64,000 nt of DNA from Syngnathus acus (GCF_901709675.1 NC_051098.1:6575000-6638999), one strand, 5' to 3'. Counted from the stretch's first letter, positions 45,584 through 59,108 are shown. Translations and numbers: made by a program. Notes: generated by a model not told the origin, from the letters alone.

Positions 45584-45910
45584 TTGAATGTGGACAAAAT
45601 CAAGATCCCTCCTCCCTTAGGAGGATTAAGTGGAACTCCTTTGGAGGCTACCACAAAAAATTCTCATGTCATTCAAAACAGCACTTTTGGGAGAAACTTC
45701 AACCCTGCCAACATGCCAGAAAACCTCTTCCTTGCATATACTGTGTGTTCAGCCAGCCGGACCAGAACATTCAGTCCCGAGTCCCGTCACATTGCAAAGA
45801 CATCCTGTTGCTTCTCACTCGGATCAGCCGCAAACACAGCATCACAGTTGGCTTTCAATCGTGTTGAGTTTAGAACCAGCTTGGAAAGTGACTGTGCCAG
45901 TGGATTATAG
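45584..45910 (+). other. unassigned open frame, uncertain coding status
   Basis: 108 codons, Ser/Thr/Asn-rich (for example VDKIKIPPPLGGLSGTPLEA). All three plus frames stay open for more than 100 codons here. On the minus strand the segment NPLAQSLSKLVLNSTRLKAN then CDAVFAADPSEKQQDVFAM, TGA, also looks protein-like. It could be a mobile-element or gene relic on either strand, or chance. No domain recognised and no splice context. Confidence 0.2.
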
Positions 45911-46203
45911 TTATGTTTTTTATTCTTTGTCATACCAACAATTAATTTGGTTCAAGGCTTGGCCTACTTTGCATTTAGACAAATATATCCAAACAAGTCT
46001 TTTTCTGACTACCCTGTGTATTTGTTTCCCAAGCCAGTGTGAGTGTGTGTGTCTACGCTGAGCATTGTGTGTGAGGGTCCTTCAACGAGGTAAGGGCTCA
46101 TTGGCTTTTTAGAGCCCTTCATGTCAGACTGACATTCTCTCTTCTACTGCGTATCCCCCCACCATCCCTTATACTATTTTGCTCCCTATGTTCCTAATCT
46201 CAC

Positions 46204-46308
46204 CATGTCTCTGCAATTATTTCCCTCTTCCCTTTCAAACATCACCATAACATTTCTTCTTTTTTTTTTAACTCTCTTGTTTCTTTCATTGCGGCTTGTT
46301 CACCTTCC
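46204..46308 (-). pseudogene. lekr1: Lys/Glu-rich exon fragment with in-frame stop, probable lekr1 relic
   Basis: Acceptor 'tccatccctgcag' and donor 'catg|gtgaga' bracket 105 nt. In the one-base phase it reads EGEQAAMKETRELKKKEEML, W, then TGA. An A10 tract codes the Lys run, and one extra A would open the rest of the exon, so replication or sequencing slippage at this tract decides whether it is broken. Confidence 0.4.
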
Positions 46309-47689
46309 CTGCAGGGATGGAGAGCCAACAAGGCCCTCCTCACAGCAGCAATGATAATTGCTTTCTGGTCACTGTGACATGACAGGGTTCTTGAGGGTAA
46401 AGCAACACACCCACAAACACACACTGACTGACACACACATACTAGCAGGACAATACACCCTCAGAAATACTCATTAATCCCCACAGAAACAGACAACTGC
46501 TAACATAATTCAGTGTGTAATGCTTTAAGGCGCTGCATTAACAGCAAACCAGCCAGTCTGGTTTTCTCCTTAATACGTCGATGATGTGTCAAACCACGTA
46601 CAAGAACAGTGAATTTAAAAAATCTAAAAAAAACAACAACAACAACAATGTTCATATAGTGTATGAATATGACTCAGAAACACCACCAGCTTCTCTCGGC
46701 CCAACGTTATACAAATCAGTGTTTATAATTTGATTGCACTACTTTTATCTTTACAGTTACTTTCCATTACCCAGCAAATTGTCATCACAAATAGCATTTG
46801 GGCTATCTGAACTGCAGACTCATCAGGGAATTCCCAGCAGAAACACATTTCAGACACCTGGAGTAGGACCACTGATGGTCAGAAATAATATTGCTTGCTC
46901 CTTTCATAAGTTTTTATTGCGGGTTATCAAGCCACCCAGATGGACAACAAAATATGAGCAGAAACCGACAAAGAGTGAGGGTGGAAGTCAAAGTATATGA
47001 TATGCTCCCTTAAGTTTTCTGGCAACATATTAAATGTTTTGAGATGCTGTTGCCGCTATTACCACACAAACATAGACACCACAGTTGTTTAAGGTTATGC
47101 CAAAGTGTTGGCAGATGGCTACAGTTCAAGGATAGGTCATGCAGAGATAGACACAAGCATGGATTCATACACCCTTAGTCACGCTACAGCCATGGGCTTT
47201 CAACATCATCCATCTGTCCTCGCTCCAAAAATAAGCCAAAAAAATGACAGTTTTAACACTCCGTTCATCACTTTTAATTTGAGATGTGCTAGTCATCTGC
47301 TGATTATTTTACAACATTAAATTATGTTTGCATTACTTTTTTTGTAAATTCCGCACCCTATGAGGTGTCTCAGCCCATTTTCTTCTGATGTCACGTTACA
47401 AAGCTGACGGTTGTAATAAACACCCATATTGGACTCATACGTGTGACTGACAAGAGTGCATGCATTATGGATTACCATCAGGCCATCCAAGCCAATGGTT
47501 AACACTCGTAAAAAACAGCTACTGCATAATTATTTTTTTCGATTATAAAAACAAATACATAGCAACATGAATTGATCGTGGGGAAAAAAGTCTCCACATT
47601 ACTGCTTAAAATCAGCACAAATTCAACATAAACAAAAGGAAACCCAGCCATAACACATATAAATGAAACCAAAATGAGAGAAACATGAA

Positions 47690-47940
47690 GTAGGTGGCAA
47701 TTATGCAGTTTTAAGAGCTTCCATTCTTCACAATGGACCTGCTACAGCAAAAGAGTCTTTGGAAATTCTTATCCATTCACAGAAAGAACATTTATAAGAT
47801 TCTAGATGTTGGATGACAGGGCTTGGCCCACAGACTCTGTTCTAGTTGATCCCAAATGTGTTTGATGGGTATGAGGTCAAGTCTGTGTGTGTTCTAGTCA
47901 AGTTCTTCTACACCAAACTCACCCAACAATGCCTTTACGT
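47690..47940 (-). mobile_element. Tc1-like transposase relic, C-terminal part
   Basis: The reverse complement reads 'cccatcaaacacatttggga' and translates LIPIKHIWDQLEQSLWAKPC HPTS. This matches the 'NPIEHLWDELE' C-terminal catalytic region of Tc1/mariner transposases, followed by typical downstream sequence. Stops are present; it is dead. Confidence 0.7.
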
Positions 47941-48361
47941 ACCATAATTATGCTGACTGTGTGGGAAGCTACAGCAGGAATGTTTAATTACATAATAGCA
48001 TATGCCACAGAAAACATAATCTTACCCTAGCAAACTTTTCCTTCTGTCTGCCAAACCCACTCACACATGCAAACACACACACTTGGCAGCTGTTTAGAAC
48101 ATGCAGCAGAGAAAAAACACACCCATGAGGTCAGCTAGAGGATAGCTCCACTTTGAGCTGTCAGCAACAAAAAGACAGTGTGCATTTATGTTGTTCATGC
48201 CAAGTTTTTTTTTTTTTAATTAAGTAAAAAGTTCAAAGACACATTTGTTATGTATTATACATGGTGGACCACAATTCCTGACTCACCTGCTTTTAGAGTC
48301 ATTATTTTTTTACATTTTATCTTAATATGTTAACGACATTTTTAATTTAAAATCATTCTGT

Positions 48362-48432
48362 TAGTATCTTTGGCCAAGTGGTTAAGATTATTGCCTGCCA
48401 CTGTGGATTCCCCAGTTCAAGTTGCCGACTGG
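48362..48432 (+). repeat. tRNA-like SINE head
   Basis: Box-A-like 'tggccaagtggttaagatta' and box-B-like 'agttcaagttgcc' at tRNA spacing, followed by an (AAAT)n tail. No acceptor-stem pairing for a real tRNA. Confidence 0.55.
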
Positions 48433-48454
48433 AAAAAGAATGTGGGCAAAACAA

Positions 48455-48484
48455 TAAATAAATAAATAAATAAACAAACAAACA
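48455..48484. repeat. (AAAT)n/(AAAC)n microsatellite
   Basis: Five AAAT units then AAAC units, likely the SINE tail. Confidence 0.85.
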
Positions 48485-48506
48485 GAGCTGGAGAGGTTGT
48501 AGCAAC

Positions 48507-48549
<43 letters not shown>
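48507..48549. repeat. (TTA)n microsatellite
   Basis: About 14 TTA units. The Asn- or Ile-repeat open frames across it are artefacts. Confidence 0.95.
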
Positions 48550-48550
<1 letters not shown>

Positions 48551-48559
48551 ACAACATCC

Positions 48560-51500
48560 CCCGAGTCCACGGCTGTCAATCAATCAATTACGACACCAAC
48601 GTGGGACAATCCCCCTGGATTATTGTAGAAATAATTTCATTTGACAAATTATAATCATTACCATCTTAAAAATATTTTAATTGAACCCCCGTCATCCATC
48701 ACTGATGAAGATGGCGGGATCTCACACAGAAGAAAAACTGGTATGTTTCTTCAACCACTAACATAACATTACACAAAGAGAAAAAGCCATTTCCGACACT
48801 TAAAATTGACCATTAGTATAGATCTGTGAAAAAATATTAAAAAAATACCAACTGTGACATAGGAGGTTTTAGCCCGACACGAGCAAATAAAACAATTTAA
48901 AGACATTGAATGTCTCAAAAATGTCTCCTGGTTGCATGTGAACTGAAGCCAGCAATGTAATGTAATATTAAGCATATTCTTCAAATAAACTTACATTTCC
49001 TCACATTATTATTATTCATGACTAGACTGACAAAATGCTGCCTGTGAAACAGGAAAGATCGCACATACTTTAGACACACAGACACCCATGCACACACACG
49101 TGCACGCATGCATTCACATTCATAAGTCAAGGTTGCGAAAGCTAGGAGTGGAAGAGAACATTCAGTTATTTCGAGGTCCCATTTGAAGGAACACACAGCT
49201 AAGAGCATACTGCACCGTTTCGATCATTCACATGCACTCCCACGCGCACACACAGGCATTAATGTGTTGAAGCACCCACACAAGTCACATAAGTGTACAC
49301 ACTTGCTCAAATACCCAGAGGGCTCTATAGTGGTGAATATTCGGAACATGGCTGAGCCTCACGTGCCAGGTGAGGCAACCGTTTTGGAGACCTCAGCAAG
49401 GTTGAGTGGTTCTTTCTTATTCAGGGCTAGTGGTTTAAGGTGATGAAAAATGAAGGCCGCTTCAGATCAGACCAAAGTGGGCATGAGTTTGTCTGAGTGC
49501 GTGTGGAGTGAAGGAGAACACGGGCACATCTCATCACGAGAGCCAGTTTTATGATGTCAGACGACATAAATCATGAGGCTTGACAGCACCAAATGGAGGA
49601 GCAAATATGGGCCAGAACCCAGACAGAGGAAAAAAATTGACGTGCTTGCAAAATTGATGGTTTATAACTATTTAGCAGCTTTGTGGGCCAACAACTTGAT
49701 CCCCATCTCGCAAATTACATCCACCTTTGTTGACGTTTTCTTTCCTGTCTTTATCATTGGTCAGTATCTGGATATCAATGTGAAGTCATTAAATTAAATT
49801 TTCTCCCCTTTTATTTGGAGAAGGTTATCATGAAGGTATATTCTGTCACCAAATGTTCCAGCTCCACACGTTGGAGAGGCGAGTGCATCACGCGAGGGTG
49901 CAGTAAGGGGTGAGAAGGGCTTGAGCACTTGTGCGTGTTTCTAGTAATCCCGTGTTTGTGTGCGTGTGTGAAGCCGTGTGAATTAGAGGCTATGTTGGAG
50001 TCTGCGCGCGTGTTTACAACAAAATAAGTATGCGTGCAACAAAGGCTTAACTGATGCCGTGTCCCTATGTGAGTGAATATGTGGAAAAAAGATCGAGGCT
50101 GAGCAAGTTATACTCTGCGTGAGCATCGCAGCCTGTCTGTTTGTATGGTTGCCACTTTCTGACCAAGTCTGCCCTGTGATTGTTCATGTGTGTGTGTTTG
50201 TGTGTGGCTGTGAGTTTAAAACGTGTGTATTTGTGCGTGGATGCCTTTGCTTTTCAAGTGATGGCAGCCTAGACTCCCACTGTTCACCCATCTGTCCCCA
50301 CCAGTCCAAACGCAAGATCAGAAAGAACATTGCCTCGAGAAGAGGGTGTGTGTGTGTGCGTGTGTCTATTTGCATGAATGCATGTGCGTGTATTTGTCTG
50401 AAAATCCGTGTGTGCTTTGTGAGTGTGAACTCCTGTTCCCAGGGCAGTGGCAGTCTGTGGAATAACTAGGTAGCACAGTGCCAGTAAGTGCGTGCCGGAT
50501 TAGAGTACCCCCTACCAGCAGCCCAAATCAACTGCCTCATCGGGACATGTCAAGCGCAAACACACTCACACACACTTAGACAAGAAATGTCATGTGCACG
50601 CACAAAGTCATGCTTACACAACAACAACGCCAGCATGACAAGTCTTACAATTAATGCGGCCAGCCGAGTGAAATTTTAGTTTGTCTTGAGAGAGCGCAGG
50701 AAGTTTTGCGTGTGTGTATGTTTTAAGTTTTGCGCTGAATGTAAAAATCTACAAAGAATAAATCCTTTGGAAGGCTTATCTTCAGCACAAAGCCGAAATG
50801 TGTGTCATGACATCTGGTTATTATAATTTTACATCTGCGCTAAATTACACTAACCCTAAACGTCATTGTAATTTGGTCAACCCTGAAATTTTGGCGCACC
50901 CATCTGCTCCTTTTCCGATTAGGCAAATACATCAACAGCTAAATGAAAAGTTTAAAGCCATTAACATTAATTGCATTTGACTAAAAATGTTCTTAGAGTG
51001 GAATTAATCATAAAAAAATCAATTTGCTACAAGCAAATCATTTCCTCATCATTTGTGTCAGTTTCTGAAAGTACCTTTGTTTAGGGAAGTATTTTATATG
51101 AATTTATTGTTTTACAATAATGGAAACTATAAATCAAAACACTCGGAAGGCCATACAATTATGAATTAGATTAAAAAAAAAAAGTTCAAACCGCTGCAAT
51201 GCAAAACAGCGATACTCAACAAACTGAAAACGGAGCCCCATTATGGAATAACAAATCTTGAGCACTCCGCTTTTGTTTGTTTTTAGGTCAGACTAAGTTG
51301 AGGGCCAGGTAGAGCGCATGGTTGAGGATTGGCCAAACGGTGAGAATGTTTCCAATAAATCTCTCGGGTATTGCTTTAGTGATGATAAAGTGTGTTTGTG
51401 TTGGCATTTTCTAGCGCCATTAAAAAGAGAGATAAAAACGTCCCCACTTCCACATATCAAAGTGTCCCCTTCTACACCAGTGCAGATGTGCATGTGCGGG

Positions 51501-54250
51501 AGATTTAAGACTGTTTTGATCAGCAGCATACCAACTACTTGCCACACCTCACCCACACACAGGCAAATGAACACCCACGCTTACCCACGTTACAGTATAT
51601 CTCCTGTAAAAAGTTCAAACGGTTCACATATTTTCACGAGAGCTGAAATTTAGGTCGGACGTTTTGATTGCCAGTTATTTTGTAACCTGGTTGTCCTACA
51701 GAAGGTCAACTTGGATTAAAATCCAAAGACGTGATCAGTCTGTGTTTCATTTGTATGGATCCGTTGCTATGTTCCAACGGGATATTGTCAATTGCCTGTA
51801 TGTCAACAGCACACACAGATTACACTGTTGTGTTTATCTTGTTGTCATGCTCCCCACGGCAACGTTGAGCAACCATTACCGAGGAGGCAGCAAGAGCCCC
51901 ACAAACGACACCATCCAATAAAAAAGCGGGTGCTCAGGCCGCTGTTATGCATGCTATTGAGGGACGTTGACGGCCTGCATGGAAAATAAAGGCCATCCAA
52001 CCATATTGATTCACTTGGTTTCCCTGTGTCAATGTTGGTTTAAAGCCCAATATCCAAGACACACACTCCCCAGCATGTGTATTTGATACCTAATACCTAA
52101 CATGCTCTCAAACAAAGGCGGAGACTGCACTGACAGTTGTGCGCTGTTTCTGCAGTTGCTCGTGGAAACCAGAAAATGAAATCAAACTGTGAGTGTAATT
52201 TGCTGTCTTTAGCGGTTACATAGAAATACTTTTCTATTTGTCATCCATCACTTGTCATTGTCTGCCTCTCACACCTGCAAGCATCTCATCAATCCACCCC
52301 AAGGTGTGTGCTTGTGTTTGCTCATGCATATGTGTGTGTGCGCATGTGTGTTTGTACATGCTCTCACACATTTTTATGATTCATCCTTCATAACTGCCAA
52401 GTTCGATGTTTGTTGTGTGCGATAGTGATTAATCTATCCGAGGCAGGTGTGCGTGTGTGCAGAGCATGCGGAGTACACACACCCTTCCCAAACACACGCA
52501 GACAATCGCAGTCAAATAATGCAAACTGAAACACACTCTAACAGTTTGGATAAAGACGAAAACCAACCGTCAAAAGGGAAACTGGAAGGGTGAATTACTG
52601 CCTCAGCATAAAAACTATGCACATAAACTAAGTATGTTTCAACATGTCTATCTCCTGTTAGATAAGCTCGGTCGATCTGTCCGTTTCCTATTGATGAGTT
52701 AATGTAGAAATGGCCAAAAAACCCACTTATTACTTTTTTTTTTTTTAATGTACAAGTCGAACCTCTCATTCAGAACTAAAAACGACATTAACCGTCCCAT
52801 ATATTGACATGCAGGGCAGAGGGAACACAGCAAAGTGGCAATAACACTGACCCTGCAGTTTTATTGCAGACTTACGGGATACACCTACATAAAGGGATAA
52901 AAAAACGATCCGAAAGTAAAAAAAAAAAAAACCTGTCCAAAGTGCCTTCATGCATCCTGTCACGTGACACCTACAACCGTGAAAGGACTTAGAATGGAGA
53001 AATCAGATACAGCGGCCCATGTCCTAGCTGCTAAGGACAACATGCTTTTGTTTACAATAATAATAAACCAAGAACTAAATGCAGACTAGAACGATAATGG
53101 CAATGATAATGCTTAGTCTTGATTTAATTGACTGTCAGAGAGGTATTCATTTAGTAATATGCTTTTATTGTGCGCTGTAATATTATGCCCCTCTTGTAGA
53201 AGAAAGGGCCAAAGATAAAGAGATGCCATTTTTAGCTCATGTTGACAGCTCAAGTATTGTTACAAAAGACATCAAATTAAACATGCTCCAAATAAAACTG
53301 CCATGGAGGTGCACGGCTATAGTCAACGGGTTTCCTTGGTGGCGTGCAATGACATCACTTCTCAAAATGTAATCTCAAAAGGGGAAATAATCTCCCATCT
53401 CCCATAACAAGAGTCATGCTTCTGCTGTGCAGGCAGTTATTTGGAGCATCCTCATTATCACCCAAATGCACACTGACACCTTCCCTTCCCTTGCTTGCTA
53501 GTCACTTTGTTCATTGTCTATTTCTACCAACATGACTGACGGCGTTCAGCGGCAAACAGGTGGAGGTGTGGGTGTCAGAGGGAACATCAATTCATGGCAT
53601 TTTCATCTGCCGTATCCACCACACCAATAAATGGGCTCTCACGTGTGCCCAGCATAGAGCACATCGTCACCCACTGTTCCTGCTGTTAGCCTCCAGGAGG
53701 TGCTACTATTAATCGTTGTTACCCAACACTTATAGGGACAGCATGATTTCACTTGGCATGGGCATTGCGGAGTAACTCACAACATGATATGATGATATTT
53801 TAACAACTGTAACATCTCACCCTATCTCTAAGGGAGAGCCTGGATACCATGTATCCCAGGACTGTGAGTGCTCCAATGTTTTATATTAGCGGCTTTTAAC
53901 AAAACATTTAGAGAACAACTACTAGTGTCAGCCCATGCTGCTCTTCTACACATCACTGTGGCATGCATCATTATCTCTGCGTGAACTTTAACATGTTGAC
54001 CTGTGCTTGGCCCCATGGCCCCAAAGCACAAGTGCACACACCATGTGTTTGTTTGTGCGTTTGCATGTGCTCTGAGCTCAATGAAGAGTCAGCGAGTGTA
54101 CAAGAGAAGTAATCAGCTTACATTACAGCACATTGTGGATTGGCTCAGCCAGACTACCATACACACGACAGCAGCCTAAACATATACAATCACATAAGCT
54201 TTCCAACTACAGACCATATGAACAATGAAGGCAAGGGAAATCAACATGAA
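48560..54250. other. intergenic DNA rich in TG/CA alternation, nothing assigned
   Basis: TG/CG-alternating patches at about 49,930-50,020, 50,185-50,240 and 50,345-50,420, and about 52,310-52,365. Poly-T/A at 52,733-52,746 and 52,918-52,931. No gene with splice support. Confidence 0.5.
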
Positions 54251-54256
54251 CACATT

Positions 54257-54650
54257 TCAAAATCCTTCTAACAAAGTGTGAGGTGAATTTCCCATTGCGG
54301 AATTATAATGACAGCAAAACAACGAAATTTGTGGAAACAAATATAGATGCCTTCTCCAGATGCTCAACAGAAGGCCGCGGTACAATCGTCCAATGTTGCA
54401 TTCAAAGACATTCTGCTGTGTTTTTAGTGGTGCATTTTGGGTCATTATCTTGTTGGAGACATGACCTGTGGCTGAGACAAAACTTTCTGACACAGTACAG
54501 CACATTTTGCCCCAAAATGCCTTGATAGTTTTGACATTTCATTGTACAAATTCAAAATACCCAGTGTCAAAGTCATCAAAGCAGTCTCCAAAAAGGTTTT
54601 AGCCTCCTCCTTCATATTTGTTCCGTAACACAAATGGACATTTTTTGCAA
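54257..54650 (-). mobile_element. Tc1-like transposase relic, central part
   Basis: The reverse complement encodes QQDNDPKCTTKNTAECL, the second-Asp motif of the Tc1 DDE catalytic core (family form QDNDPKHT), with decayed transposase sequence upstream. Frameshifts and stops are present. Confidence 0.75.
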
Positions 54651-54695
54651 TTTCCATTCTCTGCAGTTTCAGGTTCTTTCATTGACCACTGCGGG

Positions 54696-54803
<108 letters not shown>

Positions 54804-55359
54804 TAACCGTAGTGTACATGCAATGATGTCCATGGGTAAAAATATTTGATGGGTAAAACCTAACAAGATTTACAATCAAAGTGATCCTATGATTTAGTTC
54901 TAAATTTCTTCATATTCAATATCACAAAAGACGTTAATCAAGTATTCCATCAGATTATGTGATAATTTAAAGATCAATAAACACAAAGCAGAGATAGCTC
55001 AAGTGATTTCTTTCTAATCAAGATTACAAGAATTAAGTTTTGAAAACAGAAAAAGAACATTGGAATCATACTGCATACAAATACGTACATACTATGCTGC
55101 CTGCATGGAGAAAAGAGCAAATGTTTTTATCTTGAAGATGTTTAATTGTGTGTCATCACATGCATCTGATAAGTTTGAGGTGGTGTTTGCATGTTTTCAT
55201 GATAACAGCATGACTTACATAATGAGCCACAAAAAAGCCTGGTACTGGAGATTATTTCGCACCAGGAATGGAAAATAAAGACAAACATAAACCTCACCTG
55301 ACTTCCTGCTGTCTGAAGCATTTCTCAGCTTATCACATAAAACGTTCCCATTTTTTTTA

Positions 55360-55652
55360 GCTTTCCCTGTGCAGCTCTTTGTGCTGCTTCCTCACATGCT
55401 CCATCTGCAAGTAAGCTCATTTCTAAGTTGTCGCTCTTTCACTTCACACATTTTCTGATATGCCACTTCTAGTTCCCTCTTCATCCTATTATTATCTGTT
55501 AATACTCCTCTACAAGACTTTTCTCCTCTGCTTTAGTCTGTTTCTGGGCCTCGCTCCCACTCCAGTCTGCCCACTTCCACTGCCTTTTCTTTCCTGGCCA
55601 TTTCTTCCATTTCTTTGAACTCATCCTCTAGTTTTGAAAATTGTGTTTTGAG
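55360..55652 (-). pseudogene. lekr1: long coiled-coil exon with three frameshifts, probable lekr1 relic
   Basis: Acceptor 'tttccacgagttccatcag' precedes LKTQFSKLEDEFKEMEEMAR, then KEKAVEVGRLEWER. The frame then shifts (near 55,550-55,556) to AQKQTKAEEKSLVEE, again (near 55,501-55,506) to LTDNNRMKRELEVAYQKMCE and VKERQLRNEL, and again (near 55,409-55,416) to LQMEHVRKQHKELHRES. Each segment is convincing Leu/Glu/Lys-rich coiled coil. No GT-AG intron can bridge the breaks. The missing bases look like 2, 1 and 1. The starting frame hits TAA at 55533-55535. This is the clearest evidence that the gene is dead. Confidence 0.55.
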
Positions 55653-56204
55653 CTGATGGAACTCGTGGAAAATGAGGTAACTTACGTTAACTGCACACTG
55701 TCTCACTATGTGCCATCTGAGGAAAAAAATAAACTATTGTTTGGAAATAGAAAACAGAAAGTACAAGTCCCAATCATAGCATATTTAATACTTCAACAAA
55801 TATTTGTGAATTTAACATTGAGTCAATATTTTTCTTTAACGATTTATGTGAATTTTTAAAAAGATGGGGAGAGTCATTTTCTGAATGTTCTTGACTTCTC
55901 TTTGAATATGCACTTCTCTAATTTTACACTCGATGAACACGGCCTTTTATTAAAGAAAGAGTAGACCTGTTTTTTTTTGCATAGAAAGCAAGCCACCATT
56001 TCAAATATTCCTCTCTTCATCCCCTCTTCTTGCTTAGCTCTAAAAATTCATTGTTAAAAAAACAAGAGAGAAATGAATGACAGGACAATGAAGTGTAAGG
56101 ACAGGAGAAACACACAAGCATCTTTCGAAAGTCCTATTAACCTGACAAATGATTGACAGGAGATGCATTCATGTCACCCAGTTTGTGTTAGCATCTTGTC
56201 TCTT

Positions 56205-56275
56205 CATATCAGGTCAAGTGGCAAAGCGCATCTGCCTCGCATATCTGAGACAGTAGCGGACTGCCTTGTGTGACA
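56205..56275 (+). repeat. tRNA-derived SINE fragment
   Basis: 'caagtggcaaagcgcatctg' and 'cctcgcatatctgagacagt' match the SINE head seen at 13,200. Confidence 0.5.
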
Positions 56276-56924
56276 ATGATGGATCAATAGATACGTAGTA
56301 GAAGACAGTTCTGAACACTTGATGCAGCAAATCTATTTGACTGAAAATAGACTATCCACAGAGATTTTTGCCTCCTCTTGCTATCTTTTTGCATTATGAT
56401 TTATAGACATAAAAACACTGGTTGGTTTTGTTTGTTTGAAAGATTAAGCCCTGCTGATACAGTGGAATTTCTAATGACAAACAGACAATGGATTGAAAAT
56501 TCAGATCTTAACCAATTGCTGGAGAGTAAAATATGCAAGACACCACACAAAACTTCAATATAACTCATAAAGCTTTAAATGAGTATCAAATAATAAATAT
56601 CATATGTTTTCATTTGACTTTGTCTTTTTTGCATCGCTTCACCTCAACAAAAGGGATTGAGAAAAACACAAAACTATAAACCAGAAGTTAAGTTAAAAAA
56701 CTCATTCAAAGACTCAATCTAAAATAATTATTTAGAGGCATTCTTGGTTAATTGATAACACAATAAATTTAACAATAATTCATTTCTTTTTGTATGGCTC
56801 TTCAGAATGTTAAAGAAGCACTATGGAGGTGGGGTTTCTTTACAAGTATTATGGATTGTCAAAGATTATTGGCTGAACTTTCGTTTGAATGGTGGTTTGT
56901 ATAGATGTACCCTGTGAACAGTAA

Positions 56925-57040
56925 AGGGTGGACCCTGCCTCTTGATTCAGCTGGGATAGGCTCCAGATCACCAGTGACGCGATGAAGGACAAGCAATAGA
57001 AAATTGATGGATGGACGAACGGATGGACGAATGGATGAAA
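56925..57040 (+). repeat. SINE 3' part with GGAT-type tail
   Basis: 'tggaccctgcctcttgattc', 'gctgggataggctccagatc' and 'aaattgatggatggacg' are the conserved 3' body and tail. Confidence 0.7.
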
Positions 57041-59108
57041 GCTTTTATTATCCACTGCTAGTCCCACGAAGAGCAAGCATTTGAAGAAAGAGTGTTTGTG
57101 GTAATCCAATTTGCCACTAGGTCTAACAATTTGTTGCCAGTAAACGCTGTAGAATAGAAAGTATTTGTATGGGTTGAGTGAAAGTGTGGAATGGGTCGAG
57201 AGAATGAGCAACAGCAAAAGAGAGTGAGTGCGTGCGAGTGCGAGCAAAATTTAAGAGTCGTCGGGGGGGTTAGTGTTTATTGTGCAGATGTCCTCACGGT
57301 TCCTGCAGGCATAGATACAGCAAAAAAAAGTGTGTCTATTTGTGTTAATGTTTAAACAGTGTTTATAAGTGGTGAATGAAGCCCTCCGAAAATGCTTATG
57401 CACGTAAATCCGTGTGGTGGGATGATGCTTCATGCGAGTGATGTCGTTATGAAGGGGACAACATTCAAGTGACCTGAGGGCTTAATCATGCCCAAGATAT
57501 GCCACAGACACAAACACACTCATATACTGGCAGTGCACCAGAAGGACACAAACAAGAGACACATGCAAACTAAAGACAACTTTTCATCACATAAACATCT
57601 GCGGACGAATGAGGAGAGCTGCACAGTCACTCGCATGCAACACAAAGGCACTCGTGCACCAACCCTGAGGACAAAATGTCTGTGCCACCAGGAGGTTGTG
57701 TGCTCCCGTGACTGAATTTGGCCCCACAAGGAGACCCCCTGCCCTGCGCACTGACACAGTCACTTAGCACTCAAACCACTAATCTAACCATTCCACACGA
57801 TAGCGAGCGCATGCTCGCACACTTCCATAAACATCTGCAAGAGACATCAATGAGGTAATCAAGGATGTGAAAGAAGACAAAATTAGTACTCAGGAGAAAC
57901 GAGGAAAAAGGTTTTGTTCAGTGACACATGCCAATTGATGCATGACACCTGCACACTATTTCTCTTTGTCCTCTGCTGCACGTCACATCAATGGCCCCCC
58001 TTGTGCTCTCCTCTTATCTCTATCATTCTCTCTTTTTACAGACTCCATTAAACCGCTGGAGAGTTGCCATAAAGCACTCAAAACTTAAGGTCAAAACACA
58101 TAGAGTATTGAAATCTGCATCACACCCCATGTCACCTATATTGATGGCCAGCCTTTCATATTAGTTGACTGTGGTTAACAATCTGGTTCACTGCCTGTTG
58201 ACAGATGGCTGAAATTGTGTTTTTACAATCGATATTTCTGAATGTAGTCCATAGCTTACTTTTAAAGATGAACTCTGAGAGAGAAACAAAACAGTCCAAA
58301 GTACATGCTAAAAGTCCAGGTAACTAGGCAACAGACAAACAAACAAAACGGGGAGCATACCTGTGGAGTGATTTAAAAGTAGACTAAGTAAGTTTAGCGC
58401 ACAAAAATAATTAGATCTACACAAAAACGTCTTGCCCCTAATTTTACATTAAGTCTATTTTAAGTTTTACTGGTACGTCCATCCCTGTGGGATTGGAACA
58501 CATTGTTCAAGCGTCCGAGCCGAAATGAACTTGGTTAACTTACACTCAAGAATCCCAAGTTTTACTATAAGTGGCAAATATGTAACCAAAGATCCAGATA
58601 TTAATGAAATGATTGATGGAGGTCTCACACTGTCATACATATTGAAAGTTTTTACAAATTATTTCACGGTTACCATATTCTAAAATAGTTTAACTTTGAT
58701 CTGCATTCACAGTTTTGCAAAAATGTATATTATACCAAACAAAGCTTCTAACATTCCCTTAAGCACACCTTGAAAGGCACTTTTGTTCTTGTTCAACATG
58801 CTTGCTAATAGGATTTTAAATTTTGACAAAGTGGCTCATCATTGAGTAAACATTCTACAAGTCAAAGCTTATAATAGCCTTAAGGTATATTGTAATTGCG
58901 AGATAGTATCTATGACATGTATGTACATGCTGTATGTGTGCGTATGTTTGTGCATGCGTGTGTGCACTGTACATGTGCGTGCTTAGGTGCTGGCACCCAC
59001 TCCTGAATCCATGTTATCGCCACAATGCTTCCATGCTCCATCAATTAAACATGCTGATATTACCTCTCGCCTGATGTGAGACATTTAGGTGGGGCGTGTG
59101 GGGAGGAT

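Noticed and set aside
49348-49375. Plus-strand ATGGCTGAG... followed by a donor-like gtgagg, suggesting a first exon
   Set aside because: Only seven codons, no CpG-rich promoter, and no downstream exon in this orientation.
50184-50375. Minus-strand stretch with EQWESRLPSLEKQR that resembles a coiled-coil exon
   Set aside because: Short, weak acceptor, flanked by TG repeats; not enough to add to the relic set.
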